64,000 nucleotides of DNA, from the NCBI RefSeq assembly GCF_041360795.1, contig NZ_JBFUPW010000002.1, forward strand, positions 124,001 to 188,000. Direction: 5' to 3'. Positions 8,502-16,648 of this stretch are shown piece after piece. The notes under the pieces are model-generated. The model saw nothing but the letters and a program-made list of their open reading frames with translations, was not told where the DNA came from and did not search any database. Made by a program: the position numbers and the translations under genes. Each line of letters opens with the position of its first letter. Positions within the stretch are counted from its first letter, which is position 1. Source of the DNA: Arthrobacter_E sp041360795. GTDB taxonomy: Bacteria; Actinomycetota; Actinomycetes; Actinomycetales; Micrococcaceae.

Positions 8502-9338
8502 CTAGGAGCCGACGCGGAAGCGTGCGACGGCCACAGCCTGGACGCCCGCCTCTTCGAGGACGGCGCCCACGGACTTCTTGGCATCCTTGGCGAACGCCTG
8601 GTCCACGAGAACCTCGCCCTTGAAGAAGCCGGTCACACGGCCTTCGACGATCTTCGGCAGCGCAGCCTCGGGCTTGCCCTCGGCCTTGGCGGTCTCCTCG
8701 GCGATGCGGCGCTCGTTGTCGACCAGCTCGGCCGGAACGTCTTCACGGGTCAGGTAGTTCGGGGCCATGGCGGCCACGTGAACGGCGACGTCGTGAGCGG
8801 CGGTCTCGGCGGCCTCGCCGGTGCCGGAGACGGCGAACAGCACGCCGACCTGAGCCGGGAGGTCCTTGGAGGTCTTGTGCAGGTAGGCGTCAACGGTGCC
8901 ACCCTCGACGCGGGCCACGCGGCGAACGGCGACCTTCTCGCCCAGCACGGCGCCCTCTTCGACGACGACCTCGGACAGCGGCTTGCCGTCGACGTCGGCG
9001 GCGAGCAGGGTCTCCAGGTCACCGGTGTTGGCGGCCACGGCTGCGGCGAGCACCTTGTCGGCGATGGAGATGAACTTGTCGCTCTTGGCGACGAAGTCGG
9101 TCTCGCAGTTGACCTCGACCATGTAGCCGACGTTGCCCACGACCTTGGCGGCGACGAGGCCCTCGGCGGTGGAGCGGCCTTCGCGCTTGGTGGCGCCCTT
9201 CAGGCCCTTGATACGGATGATTTCAATGGCCTTCTCGGCATCACCGTTGGCCTCGTCAAGAGCCTTCTTGACGTCCATCATGCCGGCGCCGGTGCGCTCA
9301 CGCAGGGCCTTGATGTCAGCAGCAGTGTAGTTCGCCAT
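8502..9338 (-). CDS. tsf: Elongation factor Ts
   Basis: The 278-residue guanine nucleotide exchange factor for EF-Tu has the expected length. The N-terminal UBA-like segment carries IKALRERTGAGMMDVKKAL, followed by the signature GYMVEVNCETDFVAKSDKF. It is cotranscribed with rpsB from 131 bp upstream and terminated by the hairpin at 8457-8490. Confidence 0.97.
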   Translation of the reverse strand: MANYTAADIKALRERTGAGMMDVKKALDEANGDAEKAIEIIRIKGLKGATKREGRSTAEGLVAAKVVGNVGYMVEVNCETDFVAKSDKFISIADKVLAAAVAANTGDLETLLAADVDGKPLSEVVVEEGAVLGEKVAVRRVARVEGGTVDAYLHKTSKDLPAQVGVLFAVSGTGEAAETAAHDVAVHVAAMAPNYLTREDVPAELVDNERRIAEETAKAEGKPEAALPKIVEGRVTGFFKGEVLVDQAFAKDAKKSVGAVLEEAGVQAVAVARFRVGS

Positions 9339-9388
9339 GGGAACCCCTCAAATGTGTTGTTGCGTCTAAAGATCTGGGTATGACATGC

Positions 9389-9425
9389 GTGACAGGATGG
9401 CCGCCCGGAGGCAGCCATCCTGTCA
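9389..9425 (-). other. Intercistronic hairpin between rpsB and tsf
   Basis: Perfect 12-bp arms (9389-9400 and 9414-9425) close a 13-base loop in the 130-bp rpsB-tsf spacer. No T-run follows, so this is more likely an RNA-processing or attenuation structure, as described between these genes in other bacteria, than a full terminator. Confidence 0.6.
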
Positions 9426-9468
9426 CCAGCCGTTCCGGGCGGGGCCCGGAACGGTCGCAGTCAGGGAC

Positions 9469-10326
9469 TTACTCGGCGGCCGGAGCCTCAGCTGCGGGAG
9501 CCTCGGTAGCTTCAGCAGCAGGAGCCTCAGTAGCTTCAGCAGCGGGAGCCTCAGCAGCCTTCTCGCCTTCCAGGAGCTCGCGCTCCCAGGCGGCCAGGGG
9601 CTCTTCAGCAGTCTCGGCGGTGCCGTTTGCGCGGTTGTTACGAGCGATCAAACCCTCGGCGACGGCGTCGGCAACAACGCGGGTCAGCAGGTTCACGGAG
9701 CGGATGGCGTCATCGTTGCCCGGGATCGGGAAGTCGACCTCATCCGGATCGCAGTTGGTGTCGAGGATGGCGACGACCGGGATACCCAGCTTCTTGGCCT
9801 CGTCAACCGCCAGGTGCTCCTTCTTGGTGTCAACCACCCAGAGGAGGGAAGGGGTCTTGGTGAGGTTGCGGATACCGCCGAGGTTGGCCTCGAGCTTGGT
9901 CAGCTCACGCTTGAGGAGCAGGAGCTCCTTCTTGGTGTAGCCGGAGCCGGCGACGTCGTCGAAGTTGAGCTCTTCGAGCTCCTTCATGCGCTGGATGCGC
10001 TTGGCGACGGTCTGGAAGTTGGTGAGCATACCGCCCAGCCAGCGCTGGTTCACGTAGGGCTGGCCCACGCGGGTGGCCTGCTCGGCGATTGCTTCCTGAG
10101 CCTGCTTCTTGGTGCCGACGAAGAGCACGGTGCCGCCGTGGGCGACCGTGGCCTTGACGTGCTCGTAAGCACGGTCGATGTAGGACAGAGCCTGCTGCAG
10201 GTCGATGATGTAGATGCCGTTGCGCTCGGTGAGGATGAAGCGCTTCATCTTCGGGTTCCAACGGCGGGTCTGGTGGCCGAAGTGGACACCGCTGTCGAGC
10301 AGCTGGCGCATGGTTACGACGGGCAT
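9469..10326 (-). CDS. rpsB: 30S ribosomal protein S2
   Basis: The 285-residue protein begins MPVVTMRQLLDSGVHFGHQTRRWNPKM, classical for S2, and contains the signature PVVAILDTNCDPDEVDFPIPGNDDA. S2 binds late to the 30S head and is needed for translation initiation. The C-terminal ~45 residues are a low-complexity acidic tail built from repeats of EAPAAEAT. This extension is common in actinobacteria but makes the protein longer than the E. coli form. A GGAG motif precedes the ATG. Confidence 0.97.
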   Translation of the reverse strand: MPVVTMRQLLDSGVHFGHQTRRWNPKMKRFILTERNGIYIIDLQQALSYIDRAYEHVKATVAHGGTVLFVGTKKQAQEAIAEQATRVGQPYVNQRWLGGMLTNFQTVAKRIQRMKELEELNFDDVAGSGYTKKELLLLKRELTKLEANLGGIRNLTKTPSLLWVVDTKKEHLAVDEAKKLGIPVVAILDTNCDPDEVDFPIPGNDDAIRSVNLLTRVVADAVAEGLIARNNRANGTAETAEEPLAAWERELLEGEKAAEAPAAEATEAPAAEATEAPAAEAPAAE

Positions 10327-10733
10327 GCCATCGCTCCTTCCGGCAGGTCACGCATTCTCGTGAGAGGGCCTTTCGAGTGGCCGCTCTTGCCCTGCCATAG
10401 TGTTTTGTCGGTTATCAGTCCGGACTTGGGATCCGGGCTCCTGGTGCCCCAGGAACCACTCGCCGCGTTTCCGGCGAACCGGAATCGTGGACCGTGAGCA
10501 GTCCCAGCCCACAGCGATCACTCCGCGAACGGATTGAGGGGGCTGCGAGGATGGACACGCGAAGTCAGTCGACGCAACCTCCGCCGGGCAGGCGCAGGGC
10601 ACAGAAGACTGCAGTCCTCAGTGTACTACACGGGCGCTACCTGCCCCGCTCTCCACAGGGCGCCGCGCCCCACCCCTCCACATACGTCATCCGCCCCGTT
10701 TCCCCGCCCCCGGAGCCCGGCGACAGTGGAGTC
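10327..10733. promoter_or_regulatory. Divergent intergenic region upstream of rpsB
   Basis: This 407-bp gene-free stretch separates rpsB from the divergent M23-type gene and must hold the rpsB promoter. An imperfect hairpin (10436-10444 with 10449-10457, 8 of 9 pairs) lies in the probable rpsB leader. It could be part of S2 autoregulation, which is known for other bacteria. No clear promoter hexamers were recognised. An in-frame GTG at 10494 could extend the M23 gene but has no support. Confidence 0.4.
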
Positions 10734-11354
10734 ATGACGAGCACGAAGACCACGGATCGACCACGAGGCTGTCCGCCACCAGTGCGTCCACCACGACGGC
10801 GCCGGGTCGCCGCACGCCCCGTCGTCTGGGCAGGCGTTCTGGTGGCATCGCTGCTGGCGGCGCTGCCCGCATCCGCCGCGGCCGACACCCCGGGAGAATT
10901 TCCCGGCACCGCTGTCGGGCCCGTCTCACACTGGAGGTGGCCCCTGGAACATCCCGGACGGCCGCTGCGCCACGACGTGCTCAGACCGTTCGATCCCCCG
11001 GACCAGCCCTGGCTGAGCGGGCACCGCGGAGTTGACCTCCGAGCCTCAGAGGGGAGCGGCGCCGCCGTCCTCTCCCCCGCCGACGGCGTGGTCAGCTTCC
11101 GCGGCACGGTCGTGGACCGCCCGGTCATCACGATCGACCATGGTCATGGCCTGAAGAGCAGCTTCGAACCGGTCGAGAGTGACCTCAAGTCCGGGGACGC
11201 GGTGCGCCAGGGCCAGCGCATCGGGTCGCTCCGTCCGGGACACTGCGCCGTCTCCGTCTGCGTCCATTGGGGCGTGCGGCAGGAGGACGAGTACGTGGAT
11301 CCTCTGCGTTTCATCCAGGATCTCCGCCCCTCGATCCTTCTCCCGTGGGGATGA
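10734..11354 (+). CDS. Secreted or anchored M23 (LytM-type) peptidase-like protein
   Basis: The 206-residue protein has a basic N-terminus, a hydrophobic segment (about residues 28-46) ending ASAAA that looks like a signal peptide, and then a LytM/M23 domain (about 75-200). Zinc-binding elements HRGVD (H-x3-D) and a histidine in CVHWG are present. The position that is the first His of the canonical HxH motif is Cys here, a form I associate with actinobacterial members. The family cleaves or binds peptidoglycan cross-bridges. The ATG is chosen for its distance to GTGGAG and the signal peptide. Whether it is an active hydrolase cannot be told from sequence. Confidence 0.82.
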   Translation: MTSTKTTDRPRGCPPPVRPPRRRRVAARPVVWAGVLVASLLAALPASAAADTPGEFPGTAVGPVSHWRWPLEHPGRPLRHDVLRPFDPPDQPWLSGHRGVDLRASEGSGAAVLSPADGVVSFRGTVVDRPVITIDHGHGLKSSFEPVESDLKSGDAVRQGQRIGSLRPGHCAVSVCVHWGVRQEDEYVDPLRFIQDLRPSILLPWG

Positions 11355-11363
11355 GGCTTCCTC

Positions 11364-11423
11364 ATGCCACAGGCCGGTCCTCCGATGCCACAGGCCGGTC
11401 CCCCGCGAGGGGAACCGGCCTGT
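11364..11423. terminator. Bidirectional terminator hairpin with duplicated arm
   Basis: A stem with perfect 10-bp outer arms ACAGGCCGGT (11390-11399) and its complement (11414-11423) lies between the convergent M23 and acyl-CoA dehydrogenase genes. The left arm with flank (16 bp, ATGCCACAGGCCGGTC) occurs twice, at 11364-11379 and 11385-11400, so two mutually exclusive left arms are possible. Confidence 0.65.
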
Positions 11424-11488
11424 CAGTGGAGTGCATCGCCACGGCGATGGACGAGCCACCGCCTGGAATCCTGGGGAGCGCCCCGGCC

Positions 11489-12679
11489 TCAGACGATGGC
11501 GGAGATCCCAGTGATGGCGCGGCCCGTCACCAGGGTGTTGATCTCGTAGGTGCCTTCATAGGAGTAGATGGCCTCCGCGTCGGCAAAGATCTTGGCGATC
11601 TCGTAGTCCGTCACGATGCCGTTGCCGCCCAGGAGGCTGCGGCCGATCGCCACCGACTCACGCATCCGCGCGGTGGTGAAGGCCTTGGCCAGCGCGGACT
11701 GCTCGTCCTTCGCGACACCGGCGTCCTCGAGCTGCGACAGCCGGACCATCATCCCCATGGAGCTCACGGCGTTGCCGAGGATCTTGACGAGCTGTTCCTG
11801 CACGAGCTGGAACGAGGCCAGCGGGCGGCCGAACTGGTGGCGCTCCACCGCATAGCGCCGGGCGACGTCGAACGCGGCGAGCTGCTGCCCCACCGCCTGC
11901 CAGGCGACCGCCAGGCGGGTGACCTTGAGAACCTTGTTGGTGTCCCGGAAGCTGTTGCCGCCCGCGAGCTTGTGGCTGTCCGGAACGACGACGTTCTCCA
12001 GCACGATGTCCGCGTTCTGCACGGTGCGCAGCGAGATCTTGTTCTCGATCTTCGTGGCATGGTAGCCCGGCAGCGTGGTGTCCACGAGGAACGCCTTGAC
12101 CTGGTTGTCCGCGACGTCACGGGCGTAGATGACGACGTAGTCCGAGAAGGTGGCGTTGCCGATCCAGCGCTTCGCTCCGTTGAGGATCCACGTGTCCCCG
12201 TCCTTCTGCGCGGTCGTGCGCGTGCCACCGGCCACGTCCGAACCGCCGAGGGGTTCGGTCAGCCCGAAGGCGCCGATCTTCTTCATGGCGTAGATGTCCG
12301 GCAGCCACGCTTCCTTCTGCTCCTCCGAAGCGAGCGCTTCGATCGAGCCGGTGAAGAGGCCGTCGTGGACTCCCATGAAGGTGGCGATGGACGTGTCTGC
12401 ACGCGTGAACTCAGCGTGGACGATCCCCGCGAACAGATTCGAATACCCCTGGCGATGCACCGGGCTCATCACGTCCAGCTCCGCGAGCTTCGGAATCAGC
12501 TCCATGGGGAATTCGCCGCGGTTCCAGCAGTCCACGGCGATGGGCCGGACCTCACGGTCGAGCCAGGTCCTGATCTCGGTCAGGCGGTCGCGCTCCTTGT
12601 CGGAGAGCAATTGTTCGAAGGCGAAGAAGTCGCCATCCGCGTACGGCAGATTGTTGATGTCCAGCTCGGCCTTGGCCAT
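11489..12679 (-). CDS. Acyl-CoA dehydrogenase (ACX4/glutaryl-CoA dehydrogenase-like)
   Basis: The 396-residue flavoenzyme oxidises acyl-CoA thioesters. It has the FAD-binding segment GAFGLTEPLGGSDVAG, KRWIGNATFSDYVVIYAR and the catalytic glutamate region YSYEGTYEINTLVTGRAITG. These segments resemble plant short-chain acyl-CoA oxidase ACX4 and the glutaryl-CoA dehydrogenase branch more than medium-chain enzymes. The ATG has GGAGGG eight bases upstream. A perfect palindrome just upstream suggests control by a TetR-type repressor, though none is encoded beside it. Substrate chain length is unknown. Confidence 0.9.
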   Translation of the reverse strand: MAKAELDINNLPYADGDFFAFEQLLSDKERDRLTEIRTWLDREVRPIAVDCWNRGEFPMELIPKLAELDVMSPVHRQGYSNLFAGIVHAEFTRADTSIATFMGVHDGLFTGSIEALASEEQKEAWLPDIYAMKKIGAFGLTEPLGGSDVAGGTRTTAQKDGDTWILNGAKRWIGNATFSDYVVIYARDVADNQVKAFLVDTTLPGYHATKIENKISLRTVQNADIVLENVVVPDSHKLAGGNSFRDTNKVLKVTRLAVAWQAVGQQLAAFDVARRYAVERHQFGRPLASFQLVQEQLVKILGNAVSSMGMMVRLSQLEDAGVAKDEQSALAKAFTTARMRESVAIGRSLLGGNGIVTDYEIAKIFADAEAIYSYEGTYEINTLVTGRAITGISAIV

Positions 12680-12700
12680 GATCCCTCCACAGGAATTGAT

Positions 12701-12716
12701 GTTACTCATGAGTAAC
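12701..12716. promoter_or_regulatory. Perfect 16-bp palindrome, probable repressor operator
   Basis: GTTACTCATGAGTAAC is a perfect inverted repeat ending 22 bases before the acyl-CoA dehydrogenase start, overlapping its probable promoter or leader. The form (TTACTC/GAGTAA) is typical of TetR-family operators in front of fatty-acid degradation genes. The regulator is not encoded nearby. Confidence 0.65.
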
Positions 12717-12878
12717 TTATCCCACTTTGCGGGACTGGTAAAGGGTGCGTCGGACCATCGCCCGAGCCGCAATAATCGCGGGGCCGCCGACATAAACCGG
12801 AGGCCGGTGGAACATTCTTGGTGCGACCTGGGTCACATGCCAAGATGACGCTACGTACCCCGGAGGGAAGGAATCGCC

Positions 12879-14633
12879 ATGGTCCGGAAAGCAGCGTCCA
12901 GCGGAGCAGACAGCCAGCAGGACACCCCCGCAGCCACCGCGTCGCCACGCACCAGAAAAGCCGCCGCCACGGCCGTTCCGCCCGAACCGACGCCGACCCT
13001 CGAACCGGTCGCGCCGACCCTCGAACCCACGGTCGCCGCCGTCGTCGCACCGGATGTCAAAACCGGCCCCGCCAAAGCCTCCGGCATGCGAGGCGCGCTC
13101 ACCAAGCGCATTCCGGCGCCGCGCCGTTCGCGGACCAGCAAACCGGCTCCCCGCATCCGCAACCGGAGCAAGGGCGACGGACGCCACCTGAACAACATGT
13201 CCGAGATCCGGCACTTCTTCCGGACGGACGAATCCCCCATCTTCTTCGTGGGCGCGTCGGCGTTCAATCTCCTCGGTCTCGACCGCTGGGTCCGCGGTTT
13301 CTCCTACATCACCTACTACGACAGCTGGGAAGGCACCCATCCCCGGGTGTTCACCCCCGCCGACAAGCCGTACATCGAATTCCAGAGCGGCGAGGAGATC
13401 AACAACTGGCTGCTGACGAACCACGAGGTCCGCGCGCATATCGAGCACCGCACCCCGGCCGGCGTCCACCCCAAGATCGTGATGGTCTTCTTCAACGAGG
13501 AGACCGAGCACATCTGCCAGGAACTCGGCTACGAGCTGATCCTTCCGCCGGCCGCGCTGCGCGAGCGTCTCGACTCCAAGATGGAGACCACCCGCATCGC
13601 CACATCCGCCGGTGTGGACAGCGTGCCGAACGTGATGACGACGGTGGAGAACTGGGCCGACGTCGTGAAGGCGACCAAGGCGGCGAAGCTCGGCACGGAC
13701 CTGGTCATCCAGACCGCTTACGGCGACTCCGGCAAGACCACCTACTTCGTCACCTCGGAAGAGGAGTTCGACGCAGTGGCCGAACACCTCCGGGGTGAGG
13801 AGGTGAAGATCATGAAGCGGATCAACAACCGCCCTATCGCGGTCGAGGCCGTCATCACCCACCACGGCACCATCGTGGGCCCGTGCATGACCGAGATCAC
13901 CGGCCACAAGGCACTCACCCCGTACCGCGGCGGCTGGGCCGGCAACGAGATGTACCCGGACGTCCTGGCCGAGAAGGCCCGCCATGCCACCACGGAACTC
14001 GTGCGGAAGCTCGGTGACCGTCTCGCCAAGGAGGGCTACCGTGGGTTCTTCGAAGTGGACGTCCTACTCGACACGGACACCGACGAGGTGTACCTGGGTG
14101 AGCTGAACCCCCGCATCAGTGGCGCCTCGGCCATCACCAACGTGACGGCGGGCGCCTATGCCGACGTGCCGCTCTTCGTCTTCCACCTCCTCGAGTACTC
14201 AGGCGTCGAGTTCACTCTGGACGTCGATGAGATCAACGCCCGCTGGGAGGAACTCGCCTCAGAGGACGAGTGGAGCCACATGGTGATCAAACACACGGAC
14301 AAGACCGTGGAGCACATCGACGCCGCCCCCACCACCGGTCTGTACGTGCTGGACGGGCAGGGCCGCTTCGTCTTCGCGCACCGCGAGCTGGACTGGCACC
14401 TGGTCAACAACGAGTCCGAAGCGTTCTACCTGCGGATTTACGGCCCGGGCGATTACCGCTGGAAGGGCGCGGACCTCGGAATCCTGGTCACGAAGGGCCG
14501 TCTCCAGGGCTCCCATGGCGGCCTGACCATTCATGCGCGTCACCTCATCGAGTCGATCCGTAGCATGTACCGCGCCACCCCGCTTCCGGATTCCGAACCC
14601 GTGAAATGGCCCGCTCCCGCGAAAGGCAATTAA
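12879..14633 (+). CDS. ATP-grasp enzyme, biotin carboxylase-like, function unknown
   Basis: The 584-residue protein has a disordered Ala/Pro/basic N-terminus (about 1-105) followed by an ATP-grasp-type core. Segments such as VIQTAYGDSGKTTYFV (ATP-binding loop), FEVDVLLDTDTDEVYLGELNPRISG (metal-binding Glu/Asn pattern of ATP-grasp) and GHKALTPYRGGWAGNEMYP are consistent with the fold. There is no biotin carrier partner, so a true carboxylase is unlikely; amino-acid or peptide ligation is an alternative. A GGAGGGAAGG motif precedes the ATG. It is followed after 24 bp by the NylB-type hydrolase gene, which suggests a joint role. Confidence 0.75.
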   Translation: MVRKAASSGADSQQDTPAATASPRTRKAAATAVPPEPTPTLEPVAPTLEPTVAAVVAPDVKTGPAKASGMRGALTKRIPAPRRSRTSKPAPRIRNRSKGDGRHLNNMSEIRHFFRTDESPIFFVGASAFNLLGLDRWVRGFSYITYYDSWEGTHPRVFTPADKPYIEFQSGEEINNWLLTNHEVRAHIEHRTPAGVHPKIVMVFFNEETEHICQELGYELILPPAALRERLDSKMETTRIATSAGVDSVPNVMTTVENWADVVKATKAAKLGTDLVIQTAYGDSGKTTYFVTSEEEFDAVAEHLRGEEVKIMKRINNRPIAVEAVITHHGTIVGPCMTEITGHKALTPYRGGWAGNEMYPDVLAEKARHATTELVRKLGDRLAKEGYRGFFEVDVLLDTDTDEVYLGELNPRISGASAITNVTAGAYADVPLFVFHLLEYSGVEFTLDVDEINARWEELASEDEWSHMVIKHTDKTVEHIDAAPTTGLYVLDGQGRFVFAHRELDWHLVNNESEAFYLRIYGPGDYRWKGADLGILVTKGRLQGSHGGLTIHARHLIESIRSMYRATPLPDSEPVKWPAPAKGN

Positions 14634-14657
14634 ATTGCCCATGCCATACTTGGTGGA

Positions 14658-15866
14658 ATGTTTGCAGACGAGAGCTACGGCATGAGCACCGGCCAACCGA
14701 GCACTCCGGCAGCCCCTCCTCTGGACCAGTGGCAGCTGGCTCCGCACCTCAACTGGTCGATGCAGAACATCGCCACGTTCCTTCCGGTGCGGTCCATCCC
14801 GCGGGGCGTCCGCGCCACTGTTCTGCCTCCGGCCCCGGTCGATCTGTCCGCCGTGCCGGTCCCCCATCCGTGGGAGGACAGGACGGCGACGTTCGCCGAG
14901 GTCCTGGAGAGCACCTTCACCGACGGCTGGGTGGTGACCAAGGATGGCGCCCTCATCGGTGAGGGCTACTTCAACACCATGACGCCGGCCAGCGTCCACC
15001 TCCTCATGTCCGTGAGCAAGTCCCTCACCACCTCGGTGGCGGGATCCCTCCAGGGCAGCGGAGAGCTGGATGCCGACGCTCTCGTCACCAGCTATGTCCC
15101 GGCCCTGGCCGGCTCCGGCTACGAAGGCGCCACCGTCCGTCACCTCATGGATATGCGGACGGGCGTCCGTTTCTCTGAGAAGTACCTCGACCCCGACGCC
15201 GAGGTGCGGCTCCTGGAGCAGGCCATCGGCTGGGCTCCTCGCCGGCACCCGAACGCCCCGGCCACCCTCCTGGACTTCCTGGCGAGCCTGGGCAAGGACC
15301 GCGACCACGGCGGCGCCTTCGACTACAAGTCGTGCGAGACCGACGCTCTCGGTTTCGTCCTTGAAGGCGCGACGGGCCGTCACGCCGCCGACCTCATGTC
15401 CGAGCGGCTCTGGCAGCCCATGGGCGCCGAACTCGGCGCCCATGTGGGCGTGGACAGCGCGGGCGAGGGCATGTTCGACGGCGGCGTCTCGGCCGGGCTG
15501 CGGGACCTGGCACGCTTCGGCAACCTGTTCCTGCGCGACGGCTTCGCGCTCGACGACACTCCGGTGCTCCCGTCCTGGTGGGTCGCGGACACATTCGCCG
15601 GCGGCCCCGACAGCCGGGACGCTTTCGCGAACGCACCCGAGCCCACGCTCATGCCGGGCGGCATGTACCGCAACGGGTTCTGGTTCCCCCGCGAGGGATC
15701 CAATCCCCTGCTGGCCCTCGGCATCCACGGCCAGATGGTGTACGTGAACCGGTCCGCCGGCGTCGTGGCCGCGAAGCTCTCCAGCTGGCCGACCCCGCAG
15801 GACGGGGAAAAGCTGCTCTGGACCGTGAACGCCTTCGACGCGGTGTCCTGGGTCCTGACCCGCTGA
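14658..15866 (+). CDS. NylB-family serine hydrolase (6-aminohexanoate-dimer hydrolase type)
   Basis: This 402-residue beta-lactamase-fold (class C/S12) enzyme is closely similar in layout and motifs to 6-aminohexanoate-dimer hydrolase NylB of Arthrobacter. It has the catalytic S118-x-x-K121 in LLMSVSKSL, Y223 in FDYKSCETDALG and HGQ near the C-terminus. Aligned from memory to NylB, the substrate-facing residue 170 (Tyr) is kept (Y176). The activity-determining positions 181 and 266 are Glu (187) and Asp (274) here, unlike Asp/Asn in NylB. Hydrolysis of a linear amide or a carboxylester is likely; nylon-oligomer activity cannot be assumed. The start is uncertain; a second ATG lies 8 codons in. 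Confidence 0.85.
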   Translation: MFADESYGMSTGQPSTPAAPPLDQWQLAPHLNWSMQNIATFLPVRSIPRGVRATVLPPAPVDLSAVPVPHPWEDRTATFAEVLESTFTDGWVVTKDGALIGEGYFNTMTPASVHLLMSVSKSLTTSVAGSLQGSGELDADALVTSYVPALAGSGYEGATVRHLMDMRTGVRFSEKYLDPDAEVRLLEQAIGWAPRRHPNAPATLLDFLASLGKDRDHGGAFDYKSCETDALGFVLEGATGRHAADLMSERLWQPMGAELGAHVGVDSAGEGMFDGGVSAGLRDLARFGNLFLRDGFALDDTPVLPSWWVADTFAGGPDSRDAFANAPEPTLMPGGMYRNGFWFPREGSNPLLALGIHGQMVYVNRSAGVVAAKLSSWPTPQDGEKLLWTVNAFDAVSWVLTR

Positions 15867-15885
15867 CACGCCTCAAGTCCACCCC

Positions 15886-15920
15886 TCAGGCCGTCCCCCA
15901 CGTTCCGGGGGACGGCCTGA
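15886..15920 (+). terminator. Strong terminator-type hairpin
   Basis: A perfect 14-bp stem (15886-15899 with 15907-15920) and a 7-base loop lie 20 bp after the NylB-type gene stop. No clear T-run follows, but stem strength and position fit transcription termination. Confidence 0.7.
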
Positions 15921-16002
15921 GCCGTCTCCGGGACGTGAACCCGGATGTGCGCCTCAGGAACCCGTTCCGCCGGACCGTCTTCCGCCCGGATACGCTGGGG
16001 TC

Positions 16003-16641
16003 ATGAAGCCATTGATCGCTGTACTCGCTGCTCAGGGACGATCCGGCCAGGCGTGCGTGACCGCTCTGCTCGAGGCCGGTTTCCGGGTCCGGGCGGGCGT
16101 GAGGTCCGCATCGACCCTGCCGAGCCATCCTGACCTCGAGGAGATGCGCTGCGACGCGAGGAACAAGGATGAGGTCGCCGCCCTTCTGGACGGGGCCGAC
16201 GTCGTGGTCAGCATGATCGGCCACAACCGTCGCTCCAGCGCGGACGTGCAGTCCGTCGCGATCCAGCACTGCGTCGACATCATCGCCGCCCGGCAGCCGG
16301 AGACCCGCCTCATCTCCCTCACCGGGACCGGTGTCCGTCTCCCCGGAGACCGCATCCCGCTCTTCGACCGTGCCGCCAACTTCGCGATCGGCGTCGTGGA
16401 TCCGAAGCGCATCGCCGACGGCACGGAGCACGTGCGGATCCTCCGGGAGAGCCCCGTGAACTACACGATCATCCGCGTCCTGAAACTCACGGGCGGGACC
16501 CATCACGGCACGGTGAAGCTCACCCCGCACGGCCCGGCAGAGCTGTTCACGCCGCGCGCCCGGGTGGGCGCCGCCGTCGTGCAGCTGGTGGAATCCGGCG
16601 GCTTCTCCCGGGCCATGCCGGTCATCAGCGGCACCGCCTGA
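16003..16641 (+). CDS. NAD(P)-binding SDR/NmrA-like protein
   Basis: The 212-residue protein has a Rossmann N-terminus (IAVLAAQGRSGQACVTALLEAGFRV; a degenerate GxxGxxG) and aligns in layout with atypical/NmrA-type short-chain dehydrogenases (NAD(P)-binding PF13460 type). These act as redox sensors or as epimerase-like enzymes. No classical YxxxK pair is evident, so catalysis is uncertain. It is a single gene between the NylB-type gene and a convergent beta-lactamase-fold gene. Confidence 0.8.
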   Translation: MKPLIAVLAAQGRSGQACVTALLEAGFRVRAGVRSASTLPSHPDLEEMRCDARNKDEVAALLDGADVVVSMIGHNRRSSADVQSVAIQHCVDIIAARQPETRLISLTGTGVRLPGDRIPLFDRAANFAIGVVDPKRIADGTEHVRILRESPVNYTIIRVLKLTGGTHHGTVKLTPHGPAELFTPRARVGAAVVQLVESGGFSRAMPVISGTA

Positions 16642-16648
16642 CGAATGG

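Noticed and set aside
12879..14633. Acetyl-CoA carboxylase biotin carboxylase subunit
   Set aside because: No biotin carrier motif (MKM) or carboxyltransferase gene is near, and the motifs fit general ATP-grasp rather than AccC.
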